From: Polaribacter butkevichii
GTDB taxonomy: Bacteria; Bacteroidota; Bacteroidia; Flavobacteriales; Flavobacteriaceae
DNA length: 64,000 bases
Reading direction: 5' to 3'
Assembly (NCBI RefSeq): GCF_038024105.1
Contig: NZ_CP150661.1
Span: forward strand, 3,811,501-3,875,500
Numbering within the stretch: the first letter of the stretch is position 1; the number at the start of each line of letters is the position of its first letter. This document shows positions 7,519-16,114 of the stretch, in pieces. The translations under genes were made by a program, and so were the position numbers. The notes under the pieces were generated by a model. The model saw only the letters and a list, made by a program, of their open reading frames with translations, was not told the origin of the DNA and searched no databases.

Positions 7519-9477
7519 ATGAATCATAACTCAACTTTTCCTATAAAACAGAATGAACTAGATATGCTCAGAGATGAAGCTTCTGGTTATTTAAAAAGTA
7601 TTCAGTGGGAGCAAAGTAATAGAGCAAAGAATAAAGATAAAGATGCAAAAGACGCATCAATTTTATTGTATTTATCGAGAGCTAATAATGGAAGCAATGT
7701 AGAAGTTACCTCTGTATCTAAAACTATTTTAGCTTTAAAAAAGAGATTATTGCCAGATTCTATTGCAATTCCTGTCTATTTGAATCAGACCTTATACGCC
7801 GTTCAAGAAGGATTGACTTTAGGAATTTGGATTAAAGACAATTATTATGATTCTTCGGGATTGTCTAGTTTACATGAGCGAAAATCGGCATTAGATACCC
7901 AAGGAAAACGAGAGTTTGAAAGCAAAATGCAAACCGCAACCGCTTTTCAATTATTTGCAATTTCGTATAAAATTTTACACGATTTAAAACCACATGCTTC
8001 AGACGATTTATCTGTAATGAAGCAAAAGTTTGCAGGCATTCCAGAAGTCTCTCTTTTATCACCTTTAAAAGGAATTGCCTGTACTTTATTTTATTTTGAT
8101 AAATATTTAGGACATCCAGATATAGTAAAGTCAGACAAAGATGTTATTGATTTTACTATGGTTTATTTTGAAGCTTTAATTGATGAAATTCAATTACGTA
8201 AAAGCAGTTTAGAATATACAGAAACCATAGTTGATAGAACCTATAAATTAGAAAATTCTGATTTTGCAGTATCAGGTTGGGAAAATGCATTTTCAGGAAC
8301 CGCAAAAAGTATTGAGTTTAATAAAATTCAGTTCGAGCAAATTGTTGGTAATAAAGACGCCAAACATTTTGCACGTAGATTAACAGAAAGAATGTTGAGT
8401 TACGATTTTGAGGCAAAGAAAAATCCGTTTCAAGAATTGGGTGGTTTTATGCCAGTTTTTATGGGATACGGAATTCCAGGAACAGGAAAATCGATGTTAA
8501 TTGCAGCGATTGCTACACGGCTGAAAGAGCACGCAGATCATTTAGACATTCCGTTTTTATTTCATCCAATGCCAGATACGTTGATTTCTACTTTTCAAGG
8601 AGGTTCTGCAGAAAAAATGGTAGAATGGATGAAACCCATGCAAGACCCAACAAAATTAATTTTTGCACCTATAGATGATGCAGAAAACAACTTGCAAGAA
8701 AGAACTACACAAGGCGTTTCTGCCGGAGTTAAAGAAGTTATTGGAGTTTTCTTAAGATACACAGAAGGCGCTTATGCGGTAAATTATGGAAATTCTTCTA
8801 TCGGTTTATTTACCAATTTGCCAGAAATGCTAGACAAAGCGGTTATTTCTCGTGTACAAGGAAGGTTTAAAATTGATGGAGCAAGAACAGAACACGATTT
8901 TTTAGATCAGGATTATATTTGGTGGAAAAAGTTTGAAAAAACCATGCCCGACTTTGTAAACATGCAAACCCCGTCTAATTATGAGTTTTTAAAAGATCAA
9001 GGATTGGCGAAAAGTATGGGAGAAATTTTGAGTTCTGTAGAAAAACCGTCCGAAGAAAGAGTTTTAGAAGCATATGATAGAGCAGAGAAAAACCATAGAT
9101 CTAATGAGCATTTATTCTTTGCGATTTTATATAAAGAAATTCAGAAAATATTTCCATTCTTTTCATCAAGAGATGTGCGTAATATTCAGTCTGCAATATC
9201 GTTGCGATTAACAGATTTCGATTTAGAACAAGATTGGTTCGAAAATCCTGAAACGTATTTCAAAAAAGACTATCAAACAAAGTTTAACATGTTGCAAGAA
9301 TTAATGAAAAGCAATATGAAAGGTTTAAACTTCTCTGAGGTTAGAAGACAAGAAGTGGTGCGTTACTTAGATAATGTTGCTACCATTGCAGACACAGATT
9401 TTAAGAGAAAAGTAGATGCAAGAGTCAACCAAATGAATATTGATTTAGAAGCTAGAAAAACATTTGATAATGAGTAA
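7519..9477 (+). CDS. AAA+ ATPase of an uncharacterised cluster
   Basis: A 652-residue protein with a long N-terminal helical region (1-290) and a central AAA+ module. Walker A is GIPGTGKS at 318-325. The Walker B position reads LIFAPIDDAE (380-389), with two aspartates and then Ala-Glu rather than the usual D-E pair. Sensor 1 is probably Asn433 (GLFTNLPE), and arginines 445 and 449 (ISRVQGRF) could be the arginine finger. The C-terminal 200 residues are helical. No membrane segment is seen. AAA+ proteins of this kind form ring motors that remodel partner proteins; here the coiled-coil protein and the two membrane proteins are the obvious candidates, by position only. The NUDIX gene start overlaps its last eight bases. 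Confidence 0.8.
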   Translation: MNHNSTFPIKQNELDMLRDEASGYLKSIQWEQSNRAKNKDKDAKDASILLYLSRANNGSNVEVTSVSKTILALKKRLLPDSIAIPVYLNQTLYAVQEGLTLGIWIKDNYYDSSGLSSLHERKSALDTQGKREFESKMQTATAFQLFAISYKILHDLKPHASDDLSVMKQKFAGIPEVSLLSPLKGIACTLFYFDKYLGHPDIVKSDKDVIDFTMVYFEALIDEIQLRKSSLEYTETIVDRTYKLENSDFAVSGWENAFSGTAKSIEFNKIQFEQIVGNKDAKHFARRLTERMLSYDFEAKKNPFQELGGFMPVFMGYGIPGTGKSMLIAAIATRLKEHADHLDIPFLFHPMPDTLISTFQGGSAEKMVEWMKPMQDPTKLIFAPIDDAENNLQERTTQGVSAGVKEVIGVFLRYTEGAYAVNYGNSSIGLFTNLPEMLDKAVISRVQGRFKIDGARTEHDFLDQDYIWWKKFEKTMPDFVNMQTPSNYEFLKDQGLAKSMGEILSSVEKPSEERVLEAYDRAEKNHRSNEHLFFAILYKEIQKIFPFFSSRDVRNIQSAISLRLTDFDLEQDWFENPETYFKKDYQTKFNMLQELMKSNMKGLNFSEVRRQEVVRYLDNVATIADTDFKRKVDARVNQMNIDLEARKTFDNE

Positions 9478-10054
9478 CAAGCGAATAAAAGATATCGAAA
9501 AGACATTACTGTCCAACAATTATTACACGTTAAATAAATTCAATTTTAAATATCTAATGTCTAACGGAAGTTGGGTACATCAAATGAGAGAAGTGTATGA
9601 ACGTGGACATGGAGCTGGTATTTTGTTATACAATACCACAAAAAAAACAGTGGTTTTAATCAAACAATTTAGATTGCCTACTTTTTTACATGATAATAAA
9701 GACGGTTTTATAATTGAAATTCCTGCAGGTTTATTAGATGCAGATAATCCGGAGCAATGCATCATTAGAGAAACTGAAGAAGAAGTTGGAATTCGTTTAA
9801 AATCGGTAAAAAAGATTTACGAAGGATATTCATCACCAGGAGTTTTAACAGAAAAAATGCACTTTTTTATTGGCGAATATACAGACGATATGAAAGTGAG
9901 TGAAGGTGGCGGTTTAGAAAGTGAAACAGAAGATATTGAAATTTTAGAAATTCCGTTTACAGAAGCAGTAAGAATGTTAAATGAAGGAGAAATTGTAGAT
10001 ACAAGAACTATTGTATTATTGCAATATGCTATTATTCATAAATTAGTAGAATAA
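9470..10054 (+). CDS. nudK: NUDIX hydrolase, NudK-like (GDP-mannose / ADP-ribose type pyrophosphatase)
   Basis: A 194-residue NUDIX enzyme. The Nudix box runs GLLDADNPEQCIIRETEEEV then GI, with the REx2EE core intact; its spacing and the preceding IPA, plus the later YSSPGVLTEKMHFFIGEY and GEIVDTRTIVLLQY blocks, match E. coli NudK, which hydrolyses GDP-mannose and related nucleoside diphosphate sugars. The ATG at 9470 overlaps the ATPase stop by eight bases; a TTG at 9464 would add two residues. The tight overlap ties it to the ATPase cluster, so its true substrate may be a nucleotide made or removed by that system rather than GDP-mannose. Confidence 0.8.
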   Translation: MSNKRIKDIEKTLLSNNYYTLNKFNFKYLMSNGSWVHQMREVYERGHGAGILLYNTTKKTVVLIKQFRLPTFLHDNKDGFIIEIPAGLLDADNPEQCIIRETEEEVGIRLKSVKKIYEGYSSPGVLTEKMHFFIGEYTDDMKVSEGGGLESETEDIEILEIPFTEAVRMLNEGEIVDTRTIVLLQYAIIHKLVE

Positions 10055-10057
10055 ATC

Positions 10058-10122
10058 TGTCATTCCTGCGTAGGCAGGAATCCATAATAATTAAAATAGG
10101 TTCCTGTTTTTACGGGCATGAC
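10058..10122. repeat. Dispersed repeat with TGTCAT ends
   Basis: Begins TGTCATTCCTGCG, contains the small palindrome CCTGCGTAGGCAGG, and ends GGGCATGACA, so the two tips are inverted copies. It fills most of the gap between the NUDIX gene and the next gene. Its layout recalls the R1 elements though the interior differs. Confidence 0.55.
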
Positions 10123-10133
10123 AAAAAGAAAAA

Positions 10134-11375
10134 ATGCAAAAATTAATACAATCCAATTTATATAGAAGTGAGTCAATTTCCGTGAGTGGAAAATTGGTAG
10201 AGCGTTATAATAAATGTTTGGTAAAACTAGGGTTTACAAAAACTAAATTGACTTCTTTTTCTATTGATGGAGTAGGTTGGAGTCCAGAAATAGCCGAAGA
10301 AAAAGGAGAGCCTTTTTATCTAAATAATGGAGAGGCAAATACGCACGCAATAATTATTACGCCAAAGCAAAAAGGATTACCGGTTTACAATCCGTTTAAT
10401 TCTTTTGATAGAGAATTGATGAAATTGGTGTTTAAACATCACGAAAAAACCATCAATGAGATTACAAGAGATTCTGCAATTTGTATTGAGTTTGATCAAA
10501 AAATAGATGCTTTTTACGAGCCTTTAGATGTTTTACGATATAAAGATATTATCATTAGATTTCATTTAATTGATAATTTAAATAAAGCCAAGGAAGACCA
10601 ATTAAAGTTAATAGAGCAATTTAATTATGAATATAATTTTATTGATGAAGAGATTCATAAAGAACTGATACGTTCGGCTAAAAAATATGGAGATTTAAGA
10701 GAAAGAAATCTAACGATAGAAGAAATTATTTTTACCACAGATTCTTTTTATACAAAAGCTTTTGGGGGTATTTATTTATTAAGAGATTTGGTAACACCTG
10801 TGCTTATTTTCGAGAATGAAGCAACTTATAAAGAAGCGATAAAAGATACAACATACGATGTTTTGATGTATCATATTTCTCACTCAGAAATGATTGAAAA
10901 ATTATTGAGTTATAACGTTCTAGAATTAGATTTACAAGAGGAAACCACTAAAAAAAGATATAAGAGAATTCAGAAATTTATGTTTTCATCCTTTTTAAAG
11001 GAAACAGCGCATCCTATAAAAGAAATTTTACAAGACGGAATTTTATTTAAAAGCTATTTGAATAAAATAGATATTTCATCAAGAAAAAAAGTGATGGGTT
11101 TAGAACGTTTTTTAGAAAAACAGCAAATTTCGAAAAATACAAATCCAAAAGATCTTATTGATGAAGAAATGTATATTGCCTTGCACAAACCACATTCATC
11201 ATTAAAACCTAATCATCAAGATTTAATTTGGCATTTATTAGTTAATATTGCTCCGAAAGATGTGTTATTTTTGTATTGGTATGATAAAGAGCAGTTTTAT
11301 ACGCTTTTTAAAACTTTAGAGGATTCAACACAAGATTGGGTTGTTGAGACAATTTTAAAAGGGTTTGAAGCATGA
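10134..11375 (+). CDS. Uncharacterised protein of the AAA+ cluster (possibly DUF6638 family)
   Basis: A 413-residue cytoplasmic protein without signal peptide or membrane helix. The N-terminal half is mixed (LIQSNLYRSESISVSGKLVE, GVGWSPEIAEEKGEPFYLN, ANTHAIIITPKQKG), the C-terminal half is mostly helical and ends with WHLLVNIAPKDVLFLYWYDK. From memory it resembles the family labelled DUF6638, which is found next to the same AAA+ and coiled-coil genes; this is not verified. No catalytic motif is recognised. It follows the NUDIX gene on the same strand after an inserted repeat. Confidence 0.65.
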   Translation: MQKLIQSNLYRSESISVSGKLVERYNKCLVKLGFTKTKLTSFSIDGVGWSPEIAEEKGEPFYLNNGEANTHAIIITPKQKGLPVYNPFNSFDRELMKLVFKHHEKTINEITRDSAICIEFDQKIDAFYEPLDVLRYKDIIIRFHLIDNLNKAKEDQLKLIEQFNYEYNFIDEEIHKELIRSAKKYGDLRERNLTIEEIIFTTDSFYTKAFGGIYLLRDLVTPVLIFENEATYKEAIKDTTYDVLMYHISHSEMIEKLLSYNVLELDLQEETTKKRYKRIQKFMFSSFLKETAHPIKEILQDGILFKSYLNKIDISSRKKVMGLERFLEKQQISKNTNPKDLIDEEMYIALHKPHSSLKPNHQDLIWHLLVNIAPKDVLFLYWYDKEQFYTLFKTLEDSTQDWVVETILKGFEA

Positions 11376-11549
11376 GGATTGAAGTAAGAAGTTTAGATTA
11401 GAAAGTTTGAAAATTGTATCTTTATAATAAGAAAAATAAGTTTAAAATCTTGCTAGGTTTTAAAAACCTTGTAGGTATAAAAATACTAGTTAATCAATTA
11501 ACTTGTAAAGTCAAAAAAATAAAGACCTTGCAGTAGAAATCTATAAAAA
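11376..11549. other. Gap with a small palindromic repeat, no gene seen
   Basis: A 174-base AT-rich gap inside the cluster. The only structure seen is AGGTTTT facing AAAAACCT at 11455-11469, followed by TGTAGGTAT, which resembles a short palindromic repeat common in related genomes. No terminator or start signal is evident. Confidence 0.35.
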
Positions 11550-12062
11550 ATGACCATAGAAATTATCATATTTATCGCAGCAATTTTATTGGGAGTTGTC
11601 ATTTATTGGAGAGAATCTAGAGGAAATAAAATCTATTTATTTTTCAATAAAATAATGAATTCGAAAGAATTACAAATGAAAGATACAGACACAAAAGGAT
11701 TTGTGTTTCAGCAAAATTTTGTTTTAAGGTTTGTTTATATTGCTGTTTTGTTTCTACTCGGAATTTTAATTGTGCAATTTTTAATTCCGATAAATTATGC
11801 AACAATTTCATTGTTTGCGTCTATGATTTTCGGAACTTTGATAGGAACTTATATTGCAGGAGCTATTTTTAAATCATCAGAAATGATAGAAGAACAAACA
11901 GAATCTATCGAAGAAAAGTTTAATGAGGTTGTAGAAAAAGGAAAAGATTTTATTGAGGATTTTCAATCAAAAGAAACTAAAGATGTAGAGGTAACTAAAG
12001 AAGTTCCTAAAGTAAACGAGAAAAGTGCAAGAGAACGATTGAAAGACAAAGGGTTATTATAA
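11550..12062 (+). CDS. Small membrane protein of the AAA+ cluster
   Basis: A 170-residue protein with a hydrophobic N-terminal helix (IEIIIFIAAILLGVVIYW) and two further membrane helices at about 60-78 and 85-107 (FVYIAVLFLLGILIVQFLI; SLFASMIFGTLIGTYIAGAI). The last 60 residues are charged and helical (ESIEEKFNEVVEKGKDFIED) and end in SARERLKDKGLL, so it presents a coiled tail, probably cytoplasmic, that could contact the coiled-coil protein or ATPase. No named family is recognised. Confidence 0.65.
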   Translation: MTIEIIIFIAAILLGVVIYWRESRGNKIYLFFNKIMNSKELQMKDTDTKGFVFQQNFVLRFVYIAVLFLLGILIVQFLIPINYATISLFASMIFGTLIGTYIAGAIFKSSEMIEEQTESIEEKFNEVVEKGKDFIEDFQSKETKDVEVTKEVPKVNEKSARERLKDKGLL

Positions 12063-12066
12063 AAAA

Positions 12067-12161
12067 CGTCATTACGAGGAGTTTTAGACGAAGTAATCTT
12101 TTAAATGAAAACTAAAAATTAACAGATTGCCACGACTTTTTATCAAAAGTCTCGCAATGAC
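12067..12161. repeat. Dispersed repeat R1, two facing arms
   Basis: Left tip GTCATTACGAG and right tip CTCGCAATGAC are inverted copies with one mismatch; the left arm continues to AAGTAATCT and the right arm begins AGATTGC. The element fills the gap between the two membrane-protein genes exactly, ending two bases before a possible ATG at 12164. Confidence 0.7.
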
Positions 12162-12172
12162 AGATGTATATT

Positions 12173-13909
12173 ATGTTAAAAAATTATTGGAGTAAAGGTG
12201 CAAAGCAAAAGAAAAGAGTCATTCTATTTTTTATAATATTATTGGCATTATTATTCTTTTTTAGAGACGATTATCAGCCTGCATTAATATTTGTTAGAAA
12301 ATTTATTTTCATAATTTTATTATGTTTTTCGGTGTTGTTTTTAGGGGTAAGAAGTTTTAGAAAATCAGCAAGTGTGGGTAAAAGAATCGGAATTTTATTT
12401 TTCTTATCCGTTTTTTTCGGAATCTTATATTATGTAGGTTGGAATTTAAAATTCTACGATTATATGAAAACCTATAATGTTTTTAACGATTTAAATAAAA
12501 TAGAAATTAACGAATTACCGCTTACTCAAAACGAAAGAATTCAACCATTAAGAAACATTTTTTCTATGGCAAACGAATCTGTAGGTGAAACCAAAGATGT
12601 CTCCTTACCTCATTTGGTAAGAGTGGATGGGCATAATCAATGGACGATGGCGATTCAGCCTACAGAAAAATACTATTGGCAAGGATTAAAAGACAACACA
12701 GAAGAAGTTTTTTCAGTATCGAGTACAACTCCTTTTCCTCGTTTTTCATCAGAAAATAGAATTGCAGTTACGTTTTCTATTGGTGAGTCTTTAAAGTTTA
12801 GTAGAAATACTTACAATGCTGTTGTGCAACGTTTAAACCCGTGGATGCTGTTTAATTACGAGCCAAGTGATACCTATTACATGAAAAATGATAAAGGCGC
12901 TTGGGTAGAAGTGGTGAGTTTAATTAAATGGAAAGGATTCTTTTTTCCGTATCCAAGTTTTGGAGGTGTAATGGTAATTGAAAACGGAGAACACGATATA
13001 AAAGATTATATAGAAAGAATTACCATCGGAAAAGGAACTTATATTTCACCCGATGAAATGAAAAACTATGCATATCTAACAAAACAAAATACGTTGGCAG
13101 AGAAAATATCTCGTTTGCAAGCAGAAAGTTTAAAGTTTTTGGCAGGTTTTTCAGATCCTTTGCCTTGGAACATGGAAAGTGCTGTAAAGATTCCTACGGC
13201 ACCAAAAGATCAAAATGCACAACCTTATGTAACCGATTTCGATTTTTCAGACTCTAAAACAGATGCTTTTAGTGGTTTGTATCATTGGTTTGGTTTAGAG
13301 CCAGTGGGTATGGAAAGAACCAGTTTAAGCTTTAGTGTGTTTATTCCTGCAGACGGAACCGATAAATTATATTATTACGATCACGCATCTAAAAAACAAG
13401 GATATGCGGGTGTTTCTGCAATGCCTTTAAAAGTAAAAGAATCTAAAAAAGAATACGATTGGAGTTCTAATACTCCAGTAGAATTTAGACCTTATATTAA
13501 GAACATAGCTGGTAGAAAACGTATGTTTTTTCTAGGTACCGTTTCTACAATTAGTGATGATAACCCAGAACAATTTGATGGTTCTGCTACGCCAGATTTA
13601 GCTTTGGTAGATAGCGAATACAGAGATGTAGTTTGGATAAACGCTAAAAAACCAAGTACTTGGAACGAGGAAGTGTACAACCAATTAAATGAAGCTTGGA
13701 GAACCAGTGAAGGAAAAAACCTATATTTCGAAAAAGAGAAAACTATTTTAGAACAGAACAAACAAGTTTTAGATTCTATAAAATTAATTTCTAATTTAGA
13801 TAAAAATAAGCAAATTTTAGATTCTATTAAGTTGCTTTCTGCACAAGATAAAAAACGAATGGAAATAGAAAAACTTCAAAAGCAATTAGATTCTTTAAAG
13901 AATAATTAA
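12173..13909 (+). CDS. Membrane-anchored protein with large soluble domain, last gene of the AAA+ cluster
   Basis: A 578-residue protein with two or three N-terminal membrane helices (VILFFIILLALLFFF, FIFIILLCFSVLFLGV and IGILFFLSVFFGILYYVGW) followed by a soluble region of about 480 residues without recognisable catalytic motifs, rich in Trp/Tyr/Phe and strands. The C-terminus carries an imperfect repeat (NKQVLDSIKLIS, then NKQILDSIKLLS) and a coiled tail (EIEKLQKQLDSLKNN). ATG at 12173 is preferred over 12164 because the latter touches the edge of an inserted repeat. The membrane topology plus coiled tail suggests it forms the membrane platform of the system, an inference from context. Confidence 0.65.
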   Translation: MLKNYWSKGAKQKKRVILFFIILLALLFFFRDDYQPALIFVRKFIFIILLCFSVLFLGVRSFRKSASVGKRIGILFFLSVFFGILYYVGWNLKFYDYMKTYNVFNDLNKIEINELPLTQNERIQPLRNIFSMANESVGETKDVSLPHLVRVDGHNQWTMAIQPTEKYYWQGLKDNTEEVFSVSSTTPFPRFSSENRIAVTFSIGESLKFSRNTYNAVVQRLNPWMLFNYEPSDTYYMKNDKGAWVEVVSLIKWKGFFFPYPSFGGVMVIENGEHDIKDYIERITIGKGTYISPDEMKNYAYLTKQNTLAEKISRLQAESLKFLAGFSDPLPWNMESAVKIPTAPKDQNAQPYVTDFDFSDSKTDAFSGLYHWFGLEPVGMERTSLSFSVFIPADGTDKLYYYDHASKKQGYAGVSAMPLKVKESKKEYDWSSNTPVEFRPYIKNIAGRKRMFFLGTVSTISDDNPEQFDGSATPDLALVDSEYRDVVWINAKKPSTWNEEVYNQLNEAWRTSEGKNLYFEKEKTILEQNKQVLDSIKLISNLDKNKQILDSIKLLSAQDKKRMEIEKLQKQLDSLKNN

Positions 13910-13917
13910 TAGTTTTT

Positions 13918-14013
13918 GTAGCTATTTCCCGCTTTCATTACTCGCTTTTTTTGTTAATAAAACAAAAAAGAGCTCAAACATGCCATTCAATCGGGGCTAA
14001 ACTTGTTTGCCAA
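13918..14013. repeat. Dispersed element R4, a distant relative of R2
   Basis: Contains TTCCCGCTTTC, a run of T, then AAAAAAGAGC, TGCCATTCAATCGGGGC. The order T-tract, A-tract, TGCCATT(T)CAATC is the same as in R2 elements but the closing ends differ. It lies just after the last gene of the cluster. The remaining sequence to 14107 is AT-rich with a small GCTATTT/AAATAGC inverted repeat. Confidence 0.5.
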
Positions 14014-14107
14014 TTCATATTTAAAAAAGCTATTTCTAACTTTTTTAAATAGCCATTTTATGCTTTTATTTTAGGTTTAAATACTTAAAACAGGATTAGA
14101 ATATCTT

Positions 14108-14115
14108 TATATTTG
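14108..14115 (+). promoter_or_regulatory. Probable -7 promoter element of lplA
   Basis: TATATTTG matches TAnnTTTG, 26 bases before the ATG of the lipoate ligase gene. A -33 TTG is not clear. Confidence 0.4.
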
Positions 14116-14141
14116 TTAGCTACAATTAATAGATATAACCT

Positions 14142-15140
14142 ATGATTTTTATTGATAATGAGGGGTGTACAAATCCTAAACTAAACTTAGCATTAGAAGA
14201 ATATGCATTAAGAAATTTTGATGCTTCAACAGATTATTTATTATTTTATATTAATGCGCCATCTATAATTATTGGTCGTAATCAAAATACTTTAGAAGAA
14301 ATTAACCAAGAATATGTAGATCAAAATGATATAAAAGTAGTGAGGCGTATTTCTGGCGGAGGAGCAGTCTATCATGATTTAGGTAATTTAAACTTTAGTT
14401 TTATAACCAATCACGACGGAAAAAGTATCAGTAATTTTAAAAAGTTTACAGAACCTGTAATTCGTGTTTTAAATGAGTTGGGGGTTACTGCCGAGTTAAA
14501 AGGTAGAAATGATATTTTGGTTGATGAAAAGAAAATTTCTGGAACAGCCCAATTCTCTACAGGAAAAAGAATGATTAGTCATGGTACTTTATTGTTCGAT
14601 ACAGATATGAGCGAAGTAGGAAAAGCACTTCATGTAAAAATGAGTAAAATTCAATCAAAAGGACATAAATCGGTTAGAAGTCGTGTAGCAAATATTAGTG
14701 AATTTTTAAAAGAACCAATTACAATGGATCATTTTAAAAAGCAATTACTAACGGGGTTGTATGAAGCTAAGGAAGATTTTGAAATTCATAAATTAACCGA
14801 AGACGAATGGAAAGCTGTAAAAGAATTAAAAGAAGCAAAATACGATTTGTGGGATTGGAATTTTGGAAACTCGCCAAAGTTTAATATTCAACGTAACAAA
14901 CGATTTTCAATAGGAGAGATAGATCTGCGTATTTTTGTTGAAAAAGGGCATATTTCTGACTTTAAAATTTATGGAGACTTCTTTGGTAGGCAACCCGTTG
15001 TTCATCTTGAAAATTTGTTAATAGGAGTTCCTTATGATAAAAATGAAATTACCAAGAAGTTACGTCAAATAACTATTTCTGACTATTTTGGAAAATTAGA
15101 AAATTCAGAATTTATAGACCTTGTATATGGCAATGATTAA
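14142..15140 (+). CDS. lplA: Lipoate-protein ligase
   Basis: Attaches lipoate to the E2 subunits of 2-oxoacid dehydrogenases and the glycine cleavage H protein, using ATP. The 332-residue protein shows the lipoate-binding motif RRISGGGAVYHD at residues 68-79, the NLNFSF strand, the catalytic lysine region NDILVDEKKISGTAQ and the C-terminal accessory domain (residues 250-330). Length and domain order match bacterial LplA. It is a single gene with its own promoter, followed by a 120-base gap. Confidence 0.9.
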   Translation: MIFIDNEGCTNPKLNLALEEYALRNFDASTDYLLFYINAPSIIIGRNQNTLEEINQEYVDQNDIKVVRRISGGGAVYHDLGNLNFSFITNHDGKSISNFKKFTEPVIRVLNELGVTAELKGRNDILVDEKKISGTAQFSTGKRMISHGTLLFDTDMSEVGKALHVKMSKIQSKGHKSVRSRVANISEFLKEPITMDHFKKQLLTGLYEAKEDFEIHKLTEDEWKAVKELKEAKYDLWDWNFGNSPKFNIQRNKRFSIGEIDLRIFVEKGHISDFKIYGDFFGRQPVVHLENLLIGVPYDKNEITKKLRQITISDYFGKLENSEFIDLVYGND

Positions 15141-15209
15141 TTTTTTTTAATCATTCTGGTAATAAAATAGGTGTTTTTATTTAAAAATATTTCCTTGGAT
15201 TTATTTTCC

Positions 15210-15240
15210 TTGGTAAATAGTTTTTTAATATGTAACTTTG
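15210..15240 (+). promoter_or_regulatory. Promoter for the DoxX/OsmC pair
   Basis: TTG at 15210-15212 and TAACTTTG at 15233-15240 match the Bacteroidota -33/-7 pattern with 20 bases between them. It lies 23 bases before the DoxX-like ATG. Confidence 0.5.
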
Positions 15241-15263
15241 CATAGAATTTAAAACTAATTAAG

Positions 15264-15629
15264 ATGAAAACTACAAAAATTATATATTTCATTTCTACGG
15301 GGTTATTAACATTAATCATGCTTTTTTCTGCCGGTATGTATATTTTTAATCACGAAGCAGTAGCAGGTATGTTTACCAATTTCGGCTATCCAACGTATAT
15401 TATTTATCCGTATGCAATAGCAAAATTATTAGGTTTAGTAGCGTTGTGGTTTGTAGCTAATAAAACGATAAAAGAGTGGGCATATGCAGGTTTTTTCTTT
15501 GCATTTATTTTTGCTTTTTTTGCACATATTATGATTAATGATGGAGAACAAGGTGCAGCTATAGCAGCCATGGTTTTTTTAATTACCTCTTATATTACTC
15601 ATAAGAAAATAACAAATGGCAGAGCTTAA
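15264..15629 (+). CDS. DoxX-like membrane protein
   Basis: A 121-residue protein with four predicted membrane helices; helix 1 (IIYFISTGLLTLIMLFSAGM) and the segment IIYPYAIAKLLGLVALWF are typical of the DoxX/DoxX-like family. Such proteins sit beside thiol and redox-stress genes in many bacteria. Here its last 14 bases overlap the start of an OsmC-family gene, so the two are coupled and probably both serve oxidative or thiol stress. Exact function is not known. Confidence 0.8.
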   Translation: MKTTKIIYFISTGLLTLIMLFSAGMYIFNHEAVAGMFTNFGYPTYIIYPYAIAKLLGLVALWFVANKTIKEWAYAGFFFAFIFAFFAHIMINDGEQGAAIAAMVFLITSYITHKKITNGRA

Positions 15630-16011
15630 AAAATCTGAAGTAGTTTTAACAAACAGAAACTATTTAGCCGAAGCAAAAACAAGAAATCACTTTTTAACAA
15701 TGGATCAATCTGTTGCTGCTGGAGGTGATGATAGTGGCGCAACACCGGTAGAATTTTTATTAACGGCAATTGGCGGTTGTGTTGCTATGACGTTAAGAAC
15801 GTATGCAGAAAGAAGAGGTTGGGATATTGGAGAAATAACAGTAACTGTTACGCAACAACAAGATGAAAGTGGCAAATACTTAACCGAAGAAATATCCTTT
15901 GAAAAAGAAATAACAGAAGAACAAAGAAAGAAATTATTAGTATTTGCAGGCAAATGTCCTGTTGCAAAAATGATAAAAGGAGAAACTGAAATTGTTAGTA
16001 ATATTCAATAA
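15616..16011 (+). CDS. OsmC family protein
   Basis: A 131-residue OsmC/Ohr-fold protein, a thiol peroxidase family. Cys58 lies in IGGCVAMTLRTYAERRG and a second conserved cysteine in GKCPVAKMIKGET, the usual two redox cysteines. The start overlaps the DoxX gene by 14 bases. OsmC proteins reduce organic hydroperoxides; whether this one does, or is one of the non-peroxidase YhfA-like members, cannot be settled by reading. Confidence 0.85.
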   Translation: MAELKKSEVVLTNRNYLAEAKTRNHFLTMDQSVAAGGDDSGATPVEFLLTAIGGCVAMTLRTYAERRGWDIGEITVTVTQQQDESGKYLTEEISFEKEITEEQRKKLLVFAGKCPVAKMIKGETEIVSNIQ

Positions 16012-16039
16012 ATCAGTTTGCAGTATCTCTATTCAAGGT

Positions 16040-16086
16040 CTGTCAGTTCGAGTGATTTTTCTTTTTTTGAAAAATTGTATCGAGAA
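16040..16086. repeat. Dispersed repeat R3, stand-alone copy
   Basis: CTGTCAGTTCGAGTGATTTT at one end and TTGTATCGAGAAC at the other. Its reverse complement is the insert found inside the R2 elements at 17849-17894 and about 32884-32930. It lies between osmC and the FMN reductase gene. Confidence 0.65.
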
Positions 16087-16114
16087 CAAATTAGCAAAAT
16101 AAAACAAAATAATT

